64,000 nt of DNA from Siphonodentalium dalli (GCA_032622095.1 CP136062.1:158032875-158096874); one strand, 5' to 3'. Positions 23,366 to 35,401 are shown, numbered from the stretch's first letter. Notes: generated by a model not told the origin, from the letters alone. Translations and numbers: made by a program.

Positions 23366-23405
23366 TATAAACAACCACGCTCGCCTGCGGCGAGCTGGTG
23401 GTTGC
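23366..23405. repeat. GC-rich hairpin
   Basis: ACAACCAC.GCTCGCC pairs with GGCGAGC.TGGTGGTTGC around a TGC loop. It is isolated in AT-rich sequence just after the minisatellite and could be a transposon-end hairpin. Confidence 0.5.
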
Positions 23406-23849
23406 TATAAAGATAGATATTTTTGATATTGCTTGTAAACACACAGCAGTGGTCGGAAATATGGCTTGTTGCCATTCATCGGAAAGGTCTCACTGATTCT
23501 GCTATGGTAAAGGAGTCGATTATTTAGGGTATTACTGTATGTGGAGGCTAATAAAGAATATATGTATTCTAGACCAACCGATATCACAAACCGGGTTTAG
23601 TCGAATTTTCAGTTGTGGGGCTGAACAGTTTTTGATTATTTAATTAATTAAATAGTTTAATTAGCGAGGATTGAGTGATTTTCTTTTATTTCTGCTTGTG
23701 CGCTTCATTTAGTTTACCTGCTTGAGATTTCATCCGCATGGTTATTTAAAAGCATTTATTACGCCATCAAATGGAGTTTTCTGCTATCGTGATCTGGGGA
23801 TGTCTGCTGAGACATGGAGGTTCTTTTTTATATAAATGGGGATTATTGA

Positions 23850-24460
23850 GACACACTAAAAGTTGTAGTCCGACCCCGAGGTCGAGCCCGGTAAAAGGTG
23901 TAGTTGGGAATTTCAATTTAGTTTATTGTCGTTTACATTATGTCAATAATGTCGAATTTTGGTTTGTGTTAAGCTATGCCAATTACAAATAAAAGTTATG
24001 AAAAAGATAATTTGTAAGTCTTATATTTCAACTTTTATCGACATTTTTCGTTCCGCAGCCCACTAAAAGTTGTAGTCGGAACCACCCGAGTCAGCCGCCT
24101 ATTGTTAGTTAGGGCAAATTGATATTGTTCGGATTCTGTTGGCGACTCAAATGAATGGATGTATTAGTTCCAACGTGAGAATATGAATCAGTGAATTATA
24201 CTCTCAAAGTGCTGTGTATACACTATACAGTTGTTTTCCAAGTGGGATTATATCATGCACATGCATGTGTTTTGTTTGATATGTCGCAGGCCTATAGGGG
24301 ATAATTAACGAACCGGCGGCTGGATCGGCTGTCTCCGATTACAACTTTTAGTCGATAAACAGTTGAAATAAAATATTTACAAAATATCTTTTTAATTTCT
24401 TTAATTTGTAATTGGCCTAGCTTATACCAAAATTCAATATTATTGATCTTGCGAAGTATC
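23850..24460. repeat. Inverted repeat with ACTAAAAGTTGTAGTC motifs
   Basis: Sequence 23937-24090 is repeated in inverted, degenerate form at about 24325-24460 (shared blocks ATTTTGGT..AAGCTA, CCAATTACAAAT and ACTAAAAGTTGTA). A further direct copy of CACTAAAAGTTGTAGTC lies at 23852. The loop is about 235 bases. Non-coding. Confidence 0.65.
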
Positions 24461-26361
24461 CGGAGTGTACATGTATTTAATCCGATTAGTAGATTTTTTG
24501 TTTTCTCGTGTGGTGAATGATAAACTTTCAGTGATTAGCCGCAGTTGTTGTAATGATTTGAAGGATTAGTTGTTTCAACGGAATTCTGAGGTGGTGCTTT
24601 CCTGAAATCTTGAAGGCATTATGATTAATTAATTTCCATAATCGGTGGTGAATGAAACCTTATCGGAAATTATTTCATAATGACTCTCGAGATTGTTTGT
24701 AAATCATTCAGTGTTCAGCCGCCGTATGTTGGCGTCTGTTAGTCAATTGCATACCTCTATTACAATACAAATTTGAACAAATAACAAAGAAAATATACAT
24801 GCCAGCCGAAAACAATTATAATGCCGTATAAGAGAACCGATAAAATAACAGTTTAGTGTATTTGCCGCGAGCTGGCAACACGTCAACATAATAACATTTC
24901 AATCGTCAAGGCGTTTGTCATTTTGTTGGCAGTGGGTGTTTGAATATAACAAATAAAATATTGGTGTATCAATATAATGGCCGTTGCATGTTTGGCGATG
25001 AACCTTTCAACCAATCGGAACGCATGCGCCCTTTGTGAACACACCATGCGTGAGTACATATTTCATAATTATCATAACTTTAGTATGGCACGTCCGATTT
25101 AAAAAAATGTGTTCATATGCTTTCTCACCAAGCACATACTATACACATATACACAAAAAATACATATACTCAACTATATATATATATATACACATAGCCA
25201 TTACCTATATAAACATTTGTCATTAAAGCTCCAATATATTTTATATATGCGTAATAATATGAGTTAGGTGGCGTTACCATCTATGACTATGTTTTCTTGT
25301 CATCATTTGTCTGCCTTATCCTGATATATTCACTGTTTTTGTTGACACAATCCGATTCGATGGTCTCCATATCATCAGATCCCAACAACAACACCATTTC
25401 TTGAAATGCCGCTTCAGTTTCAAAAACGATTAATTGACAAAAAATAATGCTACCACTGTCAACTAGTATAAGATTGCCCAAATTTTTTAAATATCAACAT
25501 TTTGCTGAACGTAATTTGGTATTGAGAGTATGTCTGTGGCATTCATCGAATATTTGTTAGGCCGCCAAATATTCCAGGTGGTGAAAATTAAAAGATATAA
25601 AATATCGGTATCTGATAACTCTGAGCTTTGATGGTGGGTTCCTCGATTCGCATCAAATATCCCCCAACTCGAAGCCAATGAAATAGTAACTTAATTGCGT
25701 TAATTTGGAGTGTGCATCTTTAAACTACGGGGTTGGTTCTCCCTTACCCTTATGTAAAAACAAACATTGGACGGGTGGGTTGTTTCCGACTAATTAGCAT
25801 GGAATGTTCGTCACACCAGCTGCATGGTTCATCCAAATAATCCAACACGTCAGCGGTGCCAAAAGCGGAAAACAAATCCACACCATAATTAGCAAAGGGG
25901 ATGAGAAGATAATACCTATAATACCGTGACCACATCATAATCCCTCTCCACACAGACATGATGCTGTCCACTTCGAGTATATATGGTCACCAACTTAGGC
26001 TACCATGCAGAGGTTATGTCGAGGAGAGCTGGCTAGCTACAATCACAATGTGATCCTCCGACAGTTTCTGTAGATTCTCGGACAAAGTTAACCCACAATG
26101 CAGTAGCCATTCAGGTATGTTTTTGAAGATAGAACTATATTTTAACCCTGTGTATCCTAAATTGATTATCCCACCCACTTATCAAAATATACATTGGAAT
26201 GTTATATTATCCTTTTGGAGGGATGTTAAGGATATATGCGCAGATGAAAACTTATGATCTGAACATTTCCTATTGGCTCTACTCGTCAATGAGTGATGTG
26301 AAACACTCCGGTATGGTGATCAAATAGAAATGGAGAATAATCTTCTTCAAAGTAGTAATCA
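24461..26361. other. Long stretch without recognisable gene; microsatellite and MITE arm
   Basis: Holds an imperfect TA/CATA microsatellite at about 25140-25215 and one degenerate arm of the TTAA MITE at about 25560-25735 (GAGCTTTGATGGTGGGTTCC, GAAATAGTAA). The rest has only short open frames without domain or splice context. Confidence 0.6.
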
Positions 26362-26945
26362 CGGTGGGGAATCACGTGGTTGCGAGTTGATGAGTACCAC
26401 GATTTTAAATGGCGGCGGATAGAGAAAATATGCCAAGAAACGACGAAAAAGGTAATAAACTACGATATGACATATTACATATTATGTTGGCAGCGCCGAG
26501 CATATGCTACACTATTTGTTATACAAGATGATACCTCATATGTGTCCAAACTCACATTTGTTTGCTCAAACATTCTGACCAAATGCCGTCAGTTGGACGA
26601 TTTTTCACGATGTTTTCACGATGTGTTTACTGGTGTATTCCACGAACATTCTATATTTTCATGCATTTTCTCTAGTTGGGCCAAAACTATTGTTACTGGC
26701 GTTATGTTTACTGAAAGAAAGCACATTTAGTCGGCAATATATTGATCCTTCTTTTAAAGAAAATATAATTTTCCTTGTGAATCATAGCTTTTTCATTAGT
26801 AGTGAGTGTACATGCACCACAATTGAGTGATGAGTTACCACGAACTTTTTCGGAATCGATTGAATAAATTGAGGACAGCAAACAAGTCAGCCGGCTTATA
26901 GCGATATTTACAAAAGGAGTACATCTAATTAGGTCTGAACCGTCC
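26362..26945 (+). repeat. About 585-bp segment duplicated in inverted orientation at 44623-45209
   Basis: Nearly identical, apart from scattered substitutions, to the reverse complement of 44623-45209. It starts at CACGGTGGGGAATCACGTGG and ends around TTAGGTCTGAACCGTCC. It includes the first coding exon and the proximal upstream sequence of the zinc-finger gene, and the start of its first intron. Confidence 0.9.
26409..26451 (+). CDS. C2H2 zinc-finger gene, exon 1 (start codon)
   Basis: ATGGCGGCGG begins a 14-codon stretch (MAADRENMPRNDEK) plus one base, ending at a good AAAAAG|GTAATA donor. The exon ends in phase 1, and exon 2 (27636) supplies exactly the two bases needed to make a GAT codon and continue in frame. 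An ATGGCGGC start is typical of a metazoan initiator context, and the short acidic/basic leader carries no domain. An upstream 5' UTR and promoter are presumed in 26362-26408 but cannot be delimited. An inverted copy of this exon with its donor is preserved near 45120-45162. Confidence 0.7.
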
Positions 26946-26990
26946 AAACTGTACATGTACCCTAGATGTAAAGAATATATGGTCAAGTTC

Positions 26991-27060
26991 AGTTCTGAAT
27001 AAAACTATACTCAGACTCTAAAAGTACTTTTAGAGTCTGAGTATGGTTTTAATCAGAACT
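26991..27060. repeat. 70-bp palindrome in intron 1
   Basis: AGTTCTGA-TAAAACTATACTCAGACTC pairs with its complement (GAGTCTGAGTATGGTTTTAATCAGAACT) around AAAAGTACTTTT, with one or two mismatches. Confidence 0.9.
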
Positions 27061-27126
27061 GGGTCTCAAGTTATATATATGCTACCTGTGCTGTTCATGG
27101 TCGTTGATCACCATTTGGTAATCAGT

Positions 27127-27215
27127 GTAAGATAAGATAAGATAGTTTATTGACAGATACGCCCACTCGAGGCCGATGTCAAACCAGTCGACATAAATTT
27201 CGACTCAGTATATCA
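27127..27215 (-). mobile_element. Possible 3' tail of a non-LTR element
   Basis: GATAAGATAAGATAG followed by TTTATTGACAG resembles the inverted 3' microsatellite tail of an LINE-type insertion. No coding part is attached, so this is a tentative call. Confidence 0.3.
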
Positions 27216-27635
27216 TATAAATTCATCACAGTTGAAATCTGAACAATAAATCTGCGCATAAATTATTCCTTATTTGGAATGTCTTCGACATCAGTATGAC
27301 GTCATGATATTGGGGGAAGCCCATTGTTCTGGAAATGGGTTTTTACATGAATTCGTGTCGACGTAATATTATAATTATTACGGAGATGTTTACGTCGACT
27401 GATGTCAAACGAGTTACATAAATAAAATATATTAATGTTCAATGTTTGGTGATTCACATCGTTTATGTAGAAAGAGTTGAACCATGTTGCAGATGATATT
27501 ACATGTTTTGCATGGGTTCATCGTTTCTCAAGATGATTAAGATAATGACAATAATAAATGTTGGACCATGTAATAACACGAAATAATGTCACAGAAATAT
27601 TCCTACGTACGATTTAATTTGTGTTTTTTTTTTAG

Positions 27636-27798
27636 ATGAAATGGCCGAGACCAAAAAACTTATGTTATGCAGTACCTGCGGTAAGCAGTTTGCATCCAAG
27701 TCGGGATTGAGTTGCCATACACGTGCCCACAGAAAGGAAGCCCCATATAGCTGCTGCGGGAAATTTTTCTACAGCATGACAAATTTGCATCGACACAG
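27636..27798 (+). CDS. C2H2 zinc-finger gene, exon 2
   Basis: Preceded by a long T-run ending in TAG and followed by an AG|GTAAAC donor. In frame with exon 1, it encodes an acidic linker, then finger 1 (CSTCGKQF...H-x3-H; C-x2-C-x12-H-x3-H). It then encodes a second finger-like unit (YSCCGKFF..NLHRH) whose two cysteines are adjacent instead of two residues apart. The exon ends with two bases of an AGG codon completed by exon 3. C2H2 fingers bind nucleic acid in the nucleus; two to five fingers is a small array, so the protein could be a transcriptional regulator or an adaptor. The second unit may be a non-canonical or dead finger. Confidence 0.75.
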
Positions 27799-27940
27799 GT
27801 AAACTTAATTAAAGTATGATCTTTTTTTCAGAAACCATAACCATGTAGGAAGTTATACATAATTATACCATATGTAGATCGGTAATATCATGCACTGCAA
27901 AATATTTTGGTTTCTAGTGGTCCCATATTGTATAAAAAAA

Positions 27941-28072
27941 ATTCATTTTGGTTCAGGATCGGACCAAGCACATATTTTGTACCGTTTGGTTTCAGTATGG
28001 CTATTCAATAGCCATATTGAAACCAAACGGTACCAAACTATGTGCTTGGTCCCATACTGAACCAAAATGAAA
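27941..28072. repeat. Foldback element with GGTACCAAA/TTTGGTACC motifs
   Basis: Inverted arms of about 62 bases (TTCATTTTGGTTCAG..GGACCAAGCACAT.. and complement) meet at CTATTCAATAG. The motifs GGACCAA and TTTGGTACC recur in the 132-bp tandem repeat at 32448-32868, suggesting a common origin. Confidence 0.85.
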
Positions 28073-28776
28073 AATTTAGTCAAAATGACAATGAAAACAA
28101 AAATAAGTATAAGTAGATATATATAGCTACTTAACATAAGCTACGTTTTATAACTCATACCTTATCGCATTTAAGTGTTCCAGAAACTATATAACGTTAT
28201 TCAAGCGGCATAATTATTTTACCCCTGCACTTTAAAAATGGTACGAGGTTTATAGTACGAAAATCAAAATATTCTTCCGGTGAATGAACCAACCATGTGC
28301 GATGTGTTTTCGTGTTTACAAACTTCTCTTGTTTAGATTGTTTTAGCAAATAATTGGACCTAACTTGCTTCTTAATAGCCTGGAATATTGTTGGCACTGT
28401 CTGGATTATGTTGGTATATGAAAGGGACAAGAGGTTATAACCTCCGAAAACAGGCGAAGTCAACGAATGCAGACAATTTCAGTGCCAATGGCAATGGGAC
28501 TGATTACACAAGTTTGACAATGACATGCACGACAAGGCTGTGGATTTCAAATGACAGATACTTAAGTTTCACAAAATTATAAACCGTCCAATTACCTAAC
28601 AAGTCTGACAAGAGTCAAACACTGGTGACTAGGATTACGAGACATACAATTATGTAGAAATTGGTCGGAATTATGACGTCACAGATCAGTCATGACTCAT
28701 GAGTCCGTCACAAGTTTGTTGAATGTTCAAGGCTGCAACGTACGAGTACCTGGCTGTACAAAGGAAGATGGATCAT

Positions 28777-29232
28777 ATTCTTCAATATTTATCGAAGCGT
28801 GATTTGAGAACCATGTCGCCATGACATATTGCCCAGTTATGGAGTCAGCAATTCTTTTGATTGAAACGCCGGTGACGCGCGCTGTGATATTGTTGTGAAA
28901 TATTTATGAAATGAAGGATAATCTCGGAGATACGATCCAATTCTGGGACACACATTATCACTGAATCCATCGCAAGCTTTTAGTAACATACTACAGCTAT
29001 TCTTCAATTTTCATCGAAAAGTGATTTGAGAACCATGTCGCCATGACATATTGCCCAGTTACGGAGTCTCTTATTCTTTTAATTGAAACGCCAGTGACGC
29101 TGTGATATTGTTGTGATATTGTATTTATGAAATGACGGATAATCTCGGAGATACGGATCCAATTCTTGGACACACATTATCACTGAATCCATCACAAGCT
29201 TTTACATGTACATGTTGTGACGTACTACAGCT
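28777..29232 (+). repeat. Tandem duplication, 222-bp unit x 2
   Basis: Units start with ATTCTTCAAT at 28777 and 28999. They share GTGATTTGAGAACCATGTCG, ACATATTGCCCAGTTA, ATAATCTCGGAGATAC and ACACACATTATCACTGAATC. No ORF. An intronic repeat. Confidence 0.88.
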
Positions 29233-29567
29233 ATGCTCTGATTAATCGTCCCCTTTAAAAAGGTTGTAGGGCGTTAATGACACCGGTTATACCATACCGC
29301 CGTTCAACTATATTATTAATAGTACTGTAGAAAGATTTTTCAACGTACTATTACTATTTAGCGACTCCTGTACTCCGCATTAAATTTTCACATGGCCACC
29401 TTACATGTACACCCAGTCCAGCTTTTCTTGAGCGCCATGCACTGTGTTAACTTAACTACCTTGCTGGACAAAACAAATTTCCGCTTAACATCAGTGCAGT
29501 TAGCGTTGCCACCGTGGCTGAAATGCAACAACACTGCAGCTCCACCGGCTAACTACATGTACAGTTG

Positions 29568-29790
29568 GGCCGCAGTGTACTTGCCATTCGTCCATGGTGT
29601 AGCTGCCGCGGTGTACGTTCATTAAACTGAAAAAAGATGATACAAACCAGAAATCTAACCATGGTGTACATGCCATTCGGCCATGTTGTAGTTACCTTTC
29701 GGCCATGGTGTACTTGCCGTTCGGACACAGTGTACTTGCCTTCAGCCGCAGTGTACTTGCCGTTAAACGGCGGTGGTCAACCGCAGTTAC
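29568..29790 (+). repeat. Short tandem repeat around GTGTACTTGCC
   Basis: About seven degenerate units of 25-35 bases with CATGGTGTACNTGCCATTCG or CGCAGTGTACTTGCC cores. Open frames here are translations of the repeat. Confidence 0.65.
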
Positions 29791-30689
29791 AAACGCTAAC
29801 ACGGCGGCCGAACGGCAAATACACCGCGGTGTCAAAACTTGTTTTGTCGAGCGGGGTATACACAAAACAATATTTCAATTAATAATTTGTTTATGGTCTG
29901 TGGTGGTTATAATGCTGACTTTAAAAAGGTACGAAGGTCGGTCATGGTAGGATTGATCATGGTTAAAAGCATCATCAACAATGCGGTAATATCGGTGTCA
30001 ACGTCGTTAGGGGGGTCCAATTAGAGCTTAGCTGTATATATATATACAGGTACATGAACATGTAGACCATTCCAATGTCCAGATGCATCATGTTGTTACT
30101 AAAACATGTGTGGCTAAACTGGCTAGCATTCAGAACGATTCGGACATTATCGCTTTGCTGTGAAATAACCTCTTCCATAATTGGAAACCATATTCGCGAA
30201 ATTCTACATTATATGGCTCTGGTGATCAGGCAATGACATTGACTCGATGACGCATAGCTGCGAATGGAGAATAATTTTTTTACCATGGCTGTACCAAAAT
30301 GGATCATATATTAAATACATTAAACTCTCTTTGTGTGAGATTTGTTTGTTCATATACCAATACAGCACATCGGAAGTGTACGATAAGCAAAACGCTCAAC
30401 AATGTGGCAACTTTTTTGGGAGAGTGACTCCGGTGACCATTCAACACCGAAATCTTGTGGCGAGGACTAGTGAGCGCTACAACCGTATTTTGCAAACAAC
30501 ATGGTGCCAGTTTTAATTAAGCACAGTTCATTAGTGTGGTCTCCCCATTGTTGAGTATTTTGCTTATCGCATGCTATTTACATACTTTACAACAGGTTCT
30601 CGAACTGAATTTGGCTTCGTTCACATAATGCAGTGTAGGAACCACAACAATTACCGGTACATACTATTTACGCGATATTTATTATGGTA

Positions 30690-32340
30690 TAAAGAAAGGT
30701 CTGAGCGAACCACAGATTAACTATAATAGCCTGATCGGGCTACAATAGACCGATCGCTCTTCCTGACACATTGCTCACTGTTATAAGAGAGGGAACTCTA
30801 AATTTATTGACAATTTGAATCTATTTGTTTTAATATCTGTATACATGTACATGTACATGTATGTTTATTTTGAATATTCTCAGTATACAGTAAATAATTA
30901 TTTGGTGTCTTGCAAAAGAATTCAGTATTAATTTTGTTTACGTATTGGTTGAGAGATAACAATAAAACAGTTTAGAGTGACTCCCCTTATCCCGGATGCA
31001 TGCTGGCTGTGAAAGACCGATCGGCTTATTTTAGTTTATTTTACAGGTAGTCTATTATAGATCGGTAATTGGTTCACCCATACCTGTTTAAGATATCTGA
31101 TTGATAATGGTTATATGGTTCAATCCCATTAGTGCCCACATATAACAATATAATTCAATCATTGCGATTAATCGCAAACGTTTGTGATAAATCGCCAACT
31201 TATAACAATATAATTCAATCATTGCGATTAATCGCAAACGTTTGTGATAAATCGCCAAGTATGGTAGTTAGCGATTTATCAGAAATATGTTTTCGATTTA
31301 TCGCAAAGTTGTTTTAACTTTGAATGTTCTTAGTGAATAATATTATATTATGATGTTGTCTTGATAAAAAAAAATCGGAACTAATTTTGTTTTGTTTTTG
31401 AAGTATATGTTGATCGATAATAATAGAACCGTTTAGAGTTACTCCCCTTATCCCAGATGCATGATACAAGGTACATGCTGGCTGTGAAAGAATGATTGGT
31501 CTATTTTAACCTCATCGGCTATTGTGATAAATCTCAAACATCTTTGCAATAAACGTATAATCACCAAGTAGTTAATTGAGAGTTATTGTAAAGATGTTTG
31601 AGATTTATCGCAAAGGTTTGGCAATTTATCGCAAAGTTGTTTTAATTTTGAATATTCTCAGTAAAAAATCTCCAAAAGAGATCAGAATTAATTTTTGTTT
31701 CAAGTATTGGTTTGCTTCTTTTGTATGTTGGATGTGAAAGACCGATCAGTCTATTTTAGCCCGACCATGCTATCATAGATCGATTTGTGGTTCATCCAGA
31801 CCTGTTTAAGATGTCTGATTTATTATTTTTATACCGTTCAAGCCCATTAATGCCAACATGAACACATAACAATATATCTGCAATAAATCACAAACCTTCG
31901 TGATAAATCTCAAACATGTTTACTATAAAATGTAAAGTATAATCACCAAGTAGTTTGAGAGTTATCGTAAAGATGCTTGAAATTTATTGCAATGGTTTGC
32001 GAGTTATCGCAAAGGTCTGCGAGGTATTGCAAAGGTGTTTGTGAATTTTCACAAAGTCGTTTTGTGATTTATCACAAAGATTTGCTCCCCTCATCACACA
32101 TGCATTCTGGCTGTAAATGACCAAACGGTCGGTCTATCTTAGCATGACCATGCTATTATAGAGCGATTGGAGTTCACCCAGACCTGTATGATTTATGTTT
32201 ATACAGTTAAAGCAAATTGATTTTATTAATTGCAAACATTTGTTATAAATCGAAAACCTTTGCACTAAATCGCATACATATACTAGTATATTTATTGTAT
32301 AGAAGTTTGCGATTTATCGCGAATTAGTTTTTTTCATATT
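30690..32340 (+). repeat. Degenerate tandem region with GCGATTTATCGCAAA motifs
   Basis: Four or five loose units of about 350-450 bases share CTCCCCTTATCCC.GATGCATG, GCTGGCTGTGAAAGACCGAT, CTATTATAGATCG, TTCACCCA.ACCTGTTTAAG and clusters of ATTTATCGCAAA or ATAAATCGC. GCGATTTATCGC is itself a short palindrome. An exact 60-bp tandem pair (31141-31200 and 31201-31260, differing only near the end) lies within. Confidence 0.7.
31141..31260 (+). repeat. Exact 60-bp direct tandem pair
   Basis: TATAACAATATAATTCAATC...ATCGCCAA is repeated head to tail with a single difference (ACT/AGT) near the unit end. A very recent duplication. Confidence 0.95.
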
Positions 32341-32447
32341 ACACACAAATTAAGAATTACGGCCCATTATTTTAGACATTCAGACACATTTTACTCCATG
32401 TGCAGGGAACAGGCCATTTCGGTTTGCTTCCCGTGCATTTTTTGGTT

Positions 32448-32868
32448 TGGTTATGATATGGGACCAAATTTGGTTTCTAATTTGGTTCAACTATTGTACC
32501 AAAAATAGGACCACTTTAAATTGGTTCTAAATTTGGTCCCTATTTTGGTACTCCCACAGTGACAAGGGTCCGGACCAATTTTGGTACCATATGGGACCAA
32601 TTTTGGTTTCTAATTTGGTTCACTATTGTACCTAAAATAGGACCACTTTAAATTGGTTCTAAATTTGGTCCCTATTTTGGTACTCCCACAGCGACAAGGG
32701 CCCGGACCAATTTTGGTACCATATGGGACCAATTTTGGTTTCTAATTTGGTTCACTATTGTACCAAAAATAGGACCGCTTTAAATTGGTTCTAAATTTGG
32801 TCCCTATTTTGGTACTCCCACAACGACAAGGTTCCGGACCAATATTGGTTCCATATGGTACCAACACT
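32448..32868 (+). repeat. Tandem repeat, 132-133 bp unit x 3
   Basis: TGGTTTCTAATTTGGTTCA begins at 32471, 32604 and 32736. Units contain alternating GGACCAA and TTGGTACC-type palindromic blocks and ACTCCCACAGCGACAAGG. Confidence 0.9.
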
Positions 32869-33692
32869 TTTTGCAGTGTGGATGCATTGGATTGTTGTCA
32901 TTTTAGCCCCGTAATGGCTCCATTGTTCTGTGTTCCTAAAAAATAACGCAGTATTAACAATACATTTAAAACTTAAAAGATGGCGGCGTTCCCATGATTC
33001 ACCGAGGAAGTTGGATAAGCGTTTAACACGCTTTCTATATGGTATAATAATGTACAAATATTTTAAGTTATAGGACGATTTGTTGCCGGATACGATGGCA
33101 TGTGAGGCAAAGTGAGATTATTATCCGGCGAGGCGCTAGCCGAGCCTTATATTCATCTAGCTAAGTCTCTCTTGCCACCGCAGCCGACAACTAAGAGTCC
33201 TGTAGCGATGTATTCATGCATTCAAGTTCAGATTTTGAATTACGTGTAGGCCTACGAAGTTCATTAGACTCTAGTAAGTAAGAACTGAATATGTCGTTAA
33301 TGTATGAGTCTTTAGAATTCCTTAAATATATCACAAGCAGGTTTGGCTACATGTCGCTATTATTTTTTTTTATTCGCGGAAAATGATTTCCGACATATTT
33401 CCCTTTTATTGGCACCAAAATACACAGAAAATATCACAGAGGCGAGTTCCAAGAAAAACAAGATGGCGTCTGTTGTCCCCATATACCCATATACTCTCTC
33501 TCTCATTGGTCAATTTAATATGCCAACATGATAAACAACAGCGCCCCCATATATTGCAATGACCAGCATGATAAATGTCCACCTGACCAAGCGACACATA
33601 GTGCGATTTAGTTTTTCATGGTAATTTATATTGATTATACGTCAATGATATATCGTATGACAACAAGTAAACAATTCGTCGTTGTGTTTTAG

Positions 33693-33963
33693 GTGCAGCA
33701 AACACGGAGACGAAGGGAGGTACGATTGTGATAAGTGCCAAAAACAATTTGCGAGTGCAACAGATGTCAGAAGGCACAAACGACTGCAACACAGCGAGCC
33801 AACCTTTAAATGCATTGAATGCGATGCAGCATTTCGTACCAACGTCCGATTGACAGGGCACATGGACATTCATAGCGGGGACCGGAGGTATCGGTGCGAA
33901 TGTGGTAAACTGTACAGACACGAAAGCAATCTCTATCGACATAAGAAGAAATGCGTTGGTTAG
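33693..33963 (+). CDS. C2H2 zinc-finger gene, exon 3 (stop codon)
   Basis: Starts after GTTGTGTTTTAG with the G that completes the Arg codon left open by exon 2, and runs to a TAG stop at 33961-33963. Fingers: CDKCQKQF...RRHKRLQH (C-x2-C-x12-H-x4-H), CIECDAAF...GHMDIH (C-x2-C-x12-H-x3-H), and a final CECGKLYRHESNLYRHKKKC. The last has a compact C-x1-C knuckle and a terminal H-x4-C, so it may be a C2HC finger. Linkers are not the TGEKP type. With exons 1-2 the coding sequence is 477 nt (158 residues), with four or five fingers and all junction phases matching. That is strong internal evidence for the gene model. The family member is not identified. Confidence 0.85.
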
Positions 33964-34051
33964 AACGTTGCTGAAGTTTTCATAGTTATATTTTGTCATA
34001 AATTTATCATCAAATGCAGAATGCATCTTCAGTTAACTGAATAAGCGAGAT

Positions 34052-34272
34052 CACCGTGTCGTGGCCATATTGGGTTCACCATATTCCGCGGTTTAATTGC
34101 TACTGGTCAAAGTTCTGGAAGTGCATTCCATATATTGAAATCGCGAAATTTCTAAATTTCCAAATATGGAATCATGAATATTCAATATGGAATGCACCAC
34201 CAGAACTTTGACCTGTAGCACTTAAACCGCGGAACGGGGCCTGGGTGAATCAAATATGGCCGCGTCGCGGTG
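34052..34272. mobile_element. Foldback MITE downstream of the zinc-finger gene
   Basis: Inverted arms of about 95 bases begin CACCGTGTCGTGGCCATAT on the left and end with the complement GGCCGCGTCGCGGTG. Shared inner blocks are CCGCGGTTTAA, GGTCAAAGTTCTGG and TGCATTCCATAT. No coding sequence. It lies 88 bases after the zinc-finger stop codon, within the likely 3' UTR or just beyond it. Confidence 0.8.
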
Positions 34273-34699
34273 GTCTGGCTTAATATCTTCAGGTATTGTC
34301 TAGTCAGAATGTTGAACGGTTACTGTCAGTGTTCACGCTGTCGGTAGCCAAATTAGCCAATGGCTAATCTTTTTCGAATTTGGCTAATAAAAATTTCATT
34401 TGGCTAAAATTTTGGCTAAACTTTTTTTTACCCCAAATGTAGACTGAAAGCATGGAGTCAGAAAGCTAATTAATAAAAGCGCTCAATAGATCGACATTCA
34501 AGACGAAGTTAGGTGACGAAAGTATTTCATTATTTTCGTACTTATGAAAGATCGTTCCGTAACAGCAAAAGGTAAGCTCTAACAATTAGTGAACAGTAAA
34601 CATATTTTTATTTCCAAATCTAACATAAATTTTGGCAAGTTGGTTTTCAATTCTGTGATATGAACGATCTAGTCCGAAAATATCGAAACTGGGAATATA

Positions 34700-34990
34700 T
34701 TGCCGACTGTACAAAGGGAAACCCGATCGCGGACAGTACAAAGGGAAACCCGATCGACAACTCTATCAACCAAGCGATCACACAGTGATATGCAATCATC
34801 TTTAGTTTTCACAAGACGGACATTCAAAGACGCATGGACATTAAACCGACCGTGGTTGAATCATGACAATGTGAAGAAAGCAATATTTTGTAAAGTGTGC
34901 ATTGACGCTGGTATATAAGCAATTTGTTCGTAACAGGCTGTTTTAATCTGGAGAAAGATTACGTCACTCTGCACGAAACAGCAAAAGGTT
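34700..34990 (+). pseudogene. Remnant of hAT transposase N-terminal TTF/BED-like zinc finger
   Basis: Within the hAT element, one frame reads TFKDAWTLNRPWL and then IFCKVCIDAG (to the stop at 34918). After a frame change the next segment reads FVTGCFNLEKDYVTLHETA. Together they match the layout of the TTF-type zinc finger at the N-terminus of many hAT transposases (aromatic/Trp motif, FCKVC, FVTGC, then Lys/His). The stop and frame change between the Cys pairs disable it. A tandem duplication of about 27 bases (VQRETRS twice) lies just upstream. No RNase-H-like catalytic domain follows. Confidence 0.65.
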
Positions 34991-35401
34991 ATTATTTTAC
35001 ATTTAATCCCCTAATCCCCCATTGTCTGTCTGGTCACTCGCGGGGCCTCTGCACAATGCATGTTTATGATGACATTGTATTTATGACCGTCGAGGTTTAT
35101 GAGCACCAAGTGTAAGACAATAGCTTAATCAGCCAAATGTGAATCACGACATATACTTTGTGGCTATTTGTCGTCAATACCGATACAGTCAAAATAATAT
35201 GCATGTTTTTATGACAGATTGTAATTTGATAATGGCGTAACAATATTAAGTTATTAGTTTCCAGATGTCACTTAGATATTTTCGCAAGGATAAATATTTA
35301 ATGATTTAAAACAAAATATTGATATAAAACAAACAAAAACAAAATTAAGAAGGACAATCCGGGTTAACCCCCCCCCCCCAAATCACTCTTTCACATACAG
35401 A

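Larger units (their letters stand above)
27799..33692 (+). other. Intron 2 of the zinc-finger gene (about 5.9 kb), repeat-rich
   Basis: Lies between the GTAAAC donor and the TTTTAG acceptor. No further exon was recognised inside. It contains the foldback at 27941-28072, a 222-bp tandem duplication (28777-29232), short repeats (29568-29790), the ATCGCAAA repeat region (30690-32340) and the 132-bp repeat (32448-32868). Extra unrecognised exons cannot be excluded. Confidence 0.6.
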
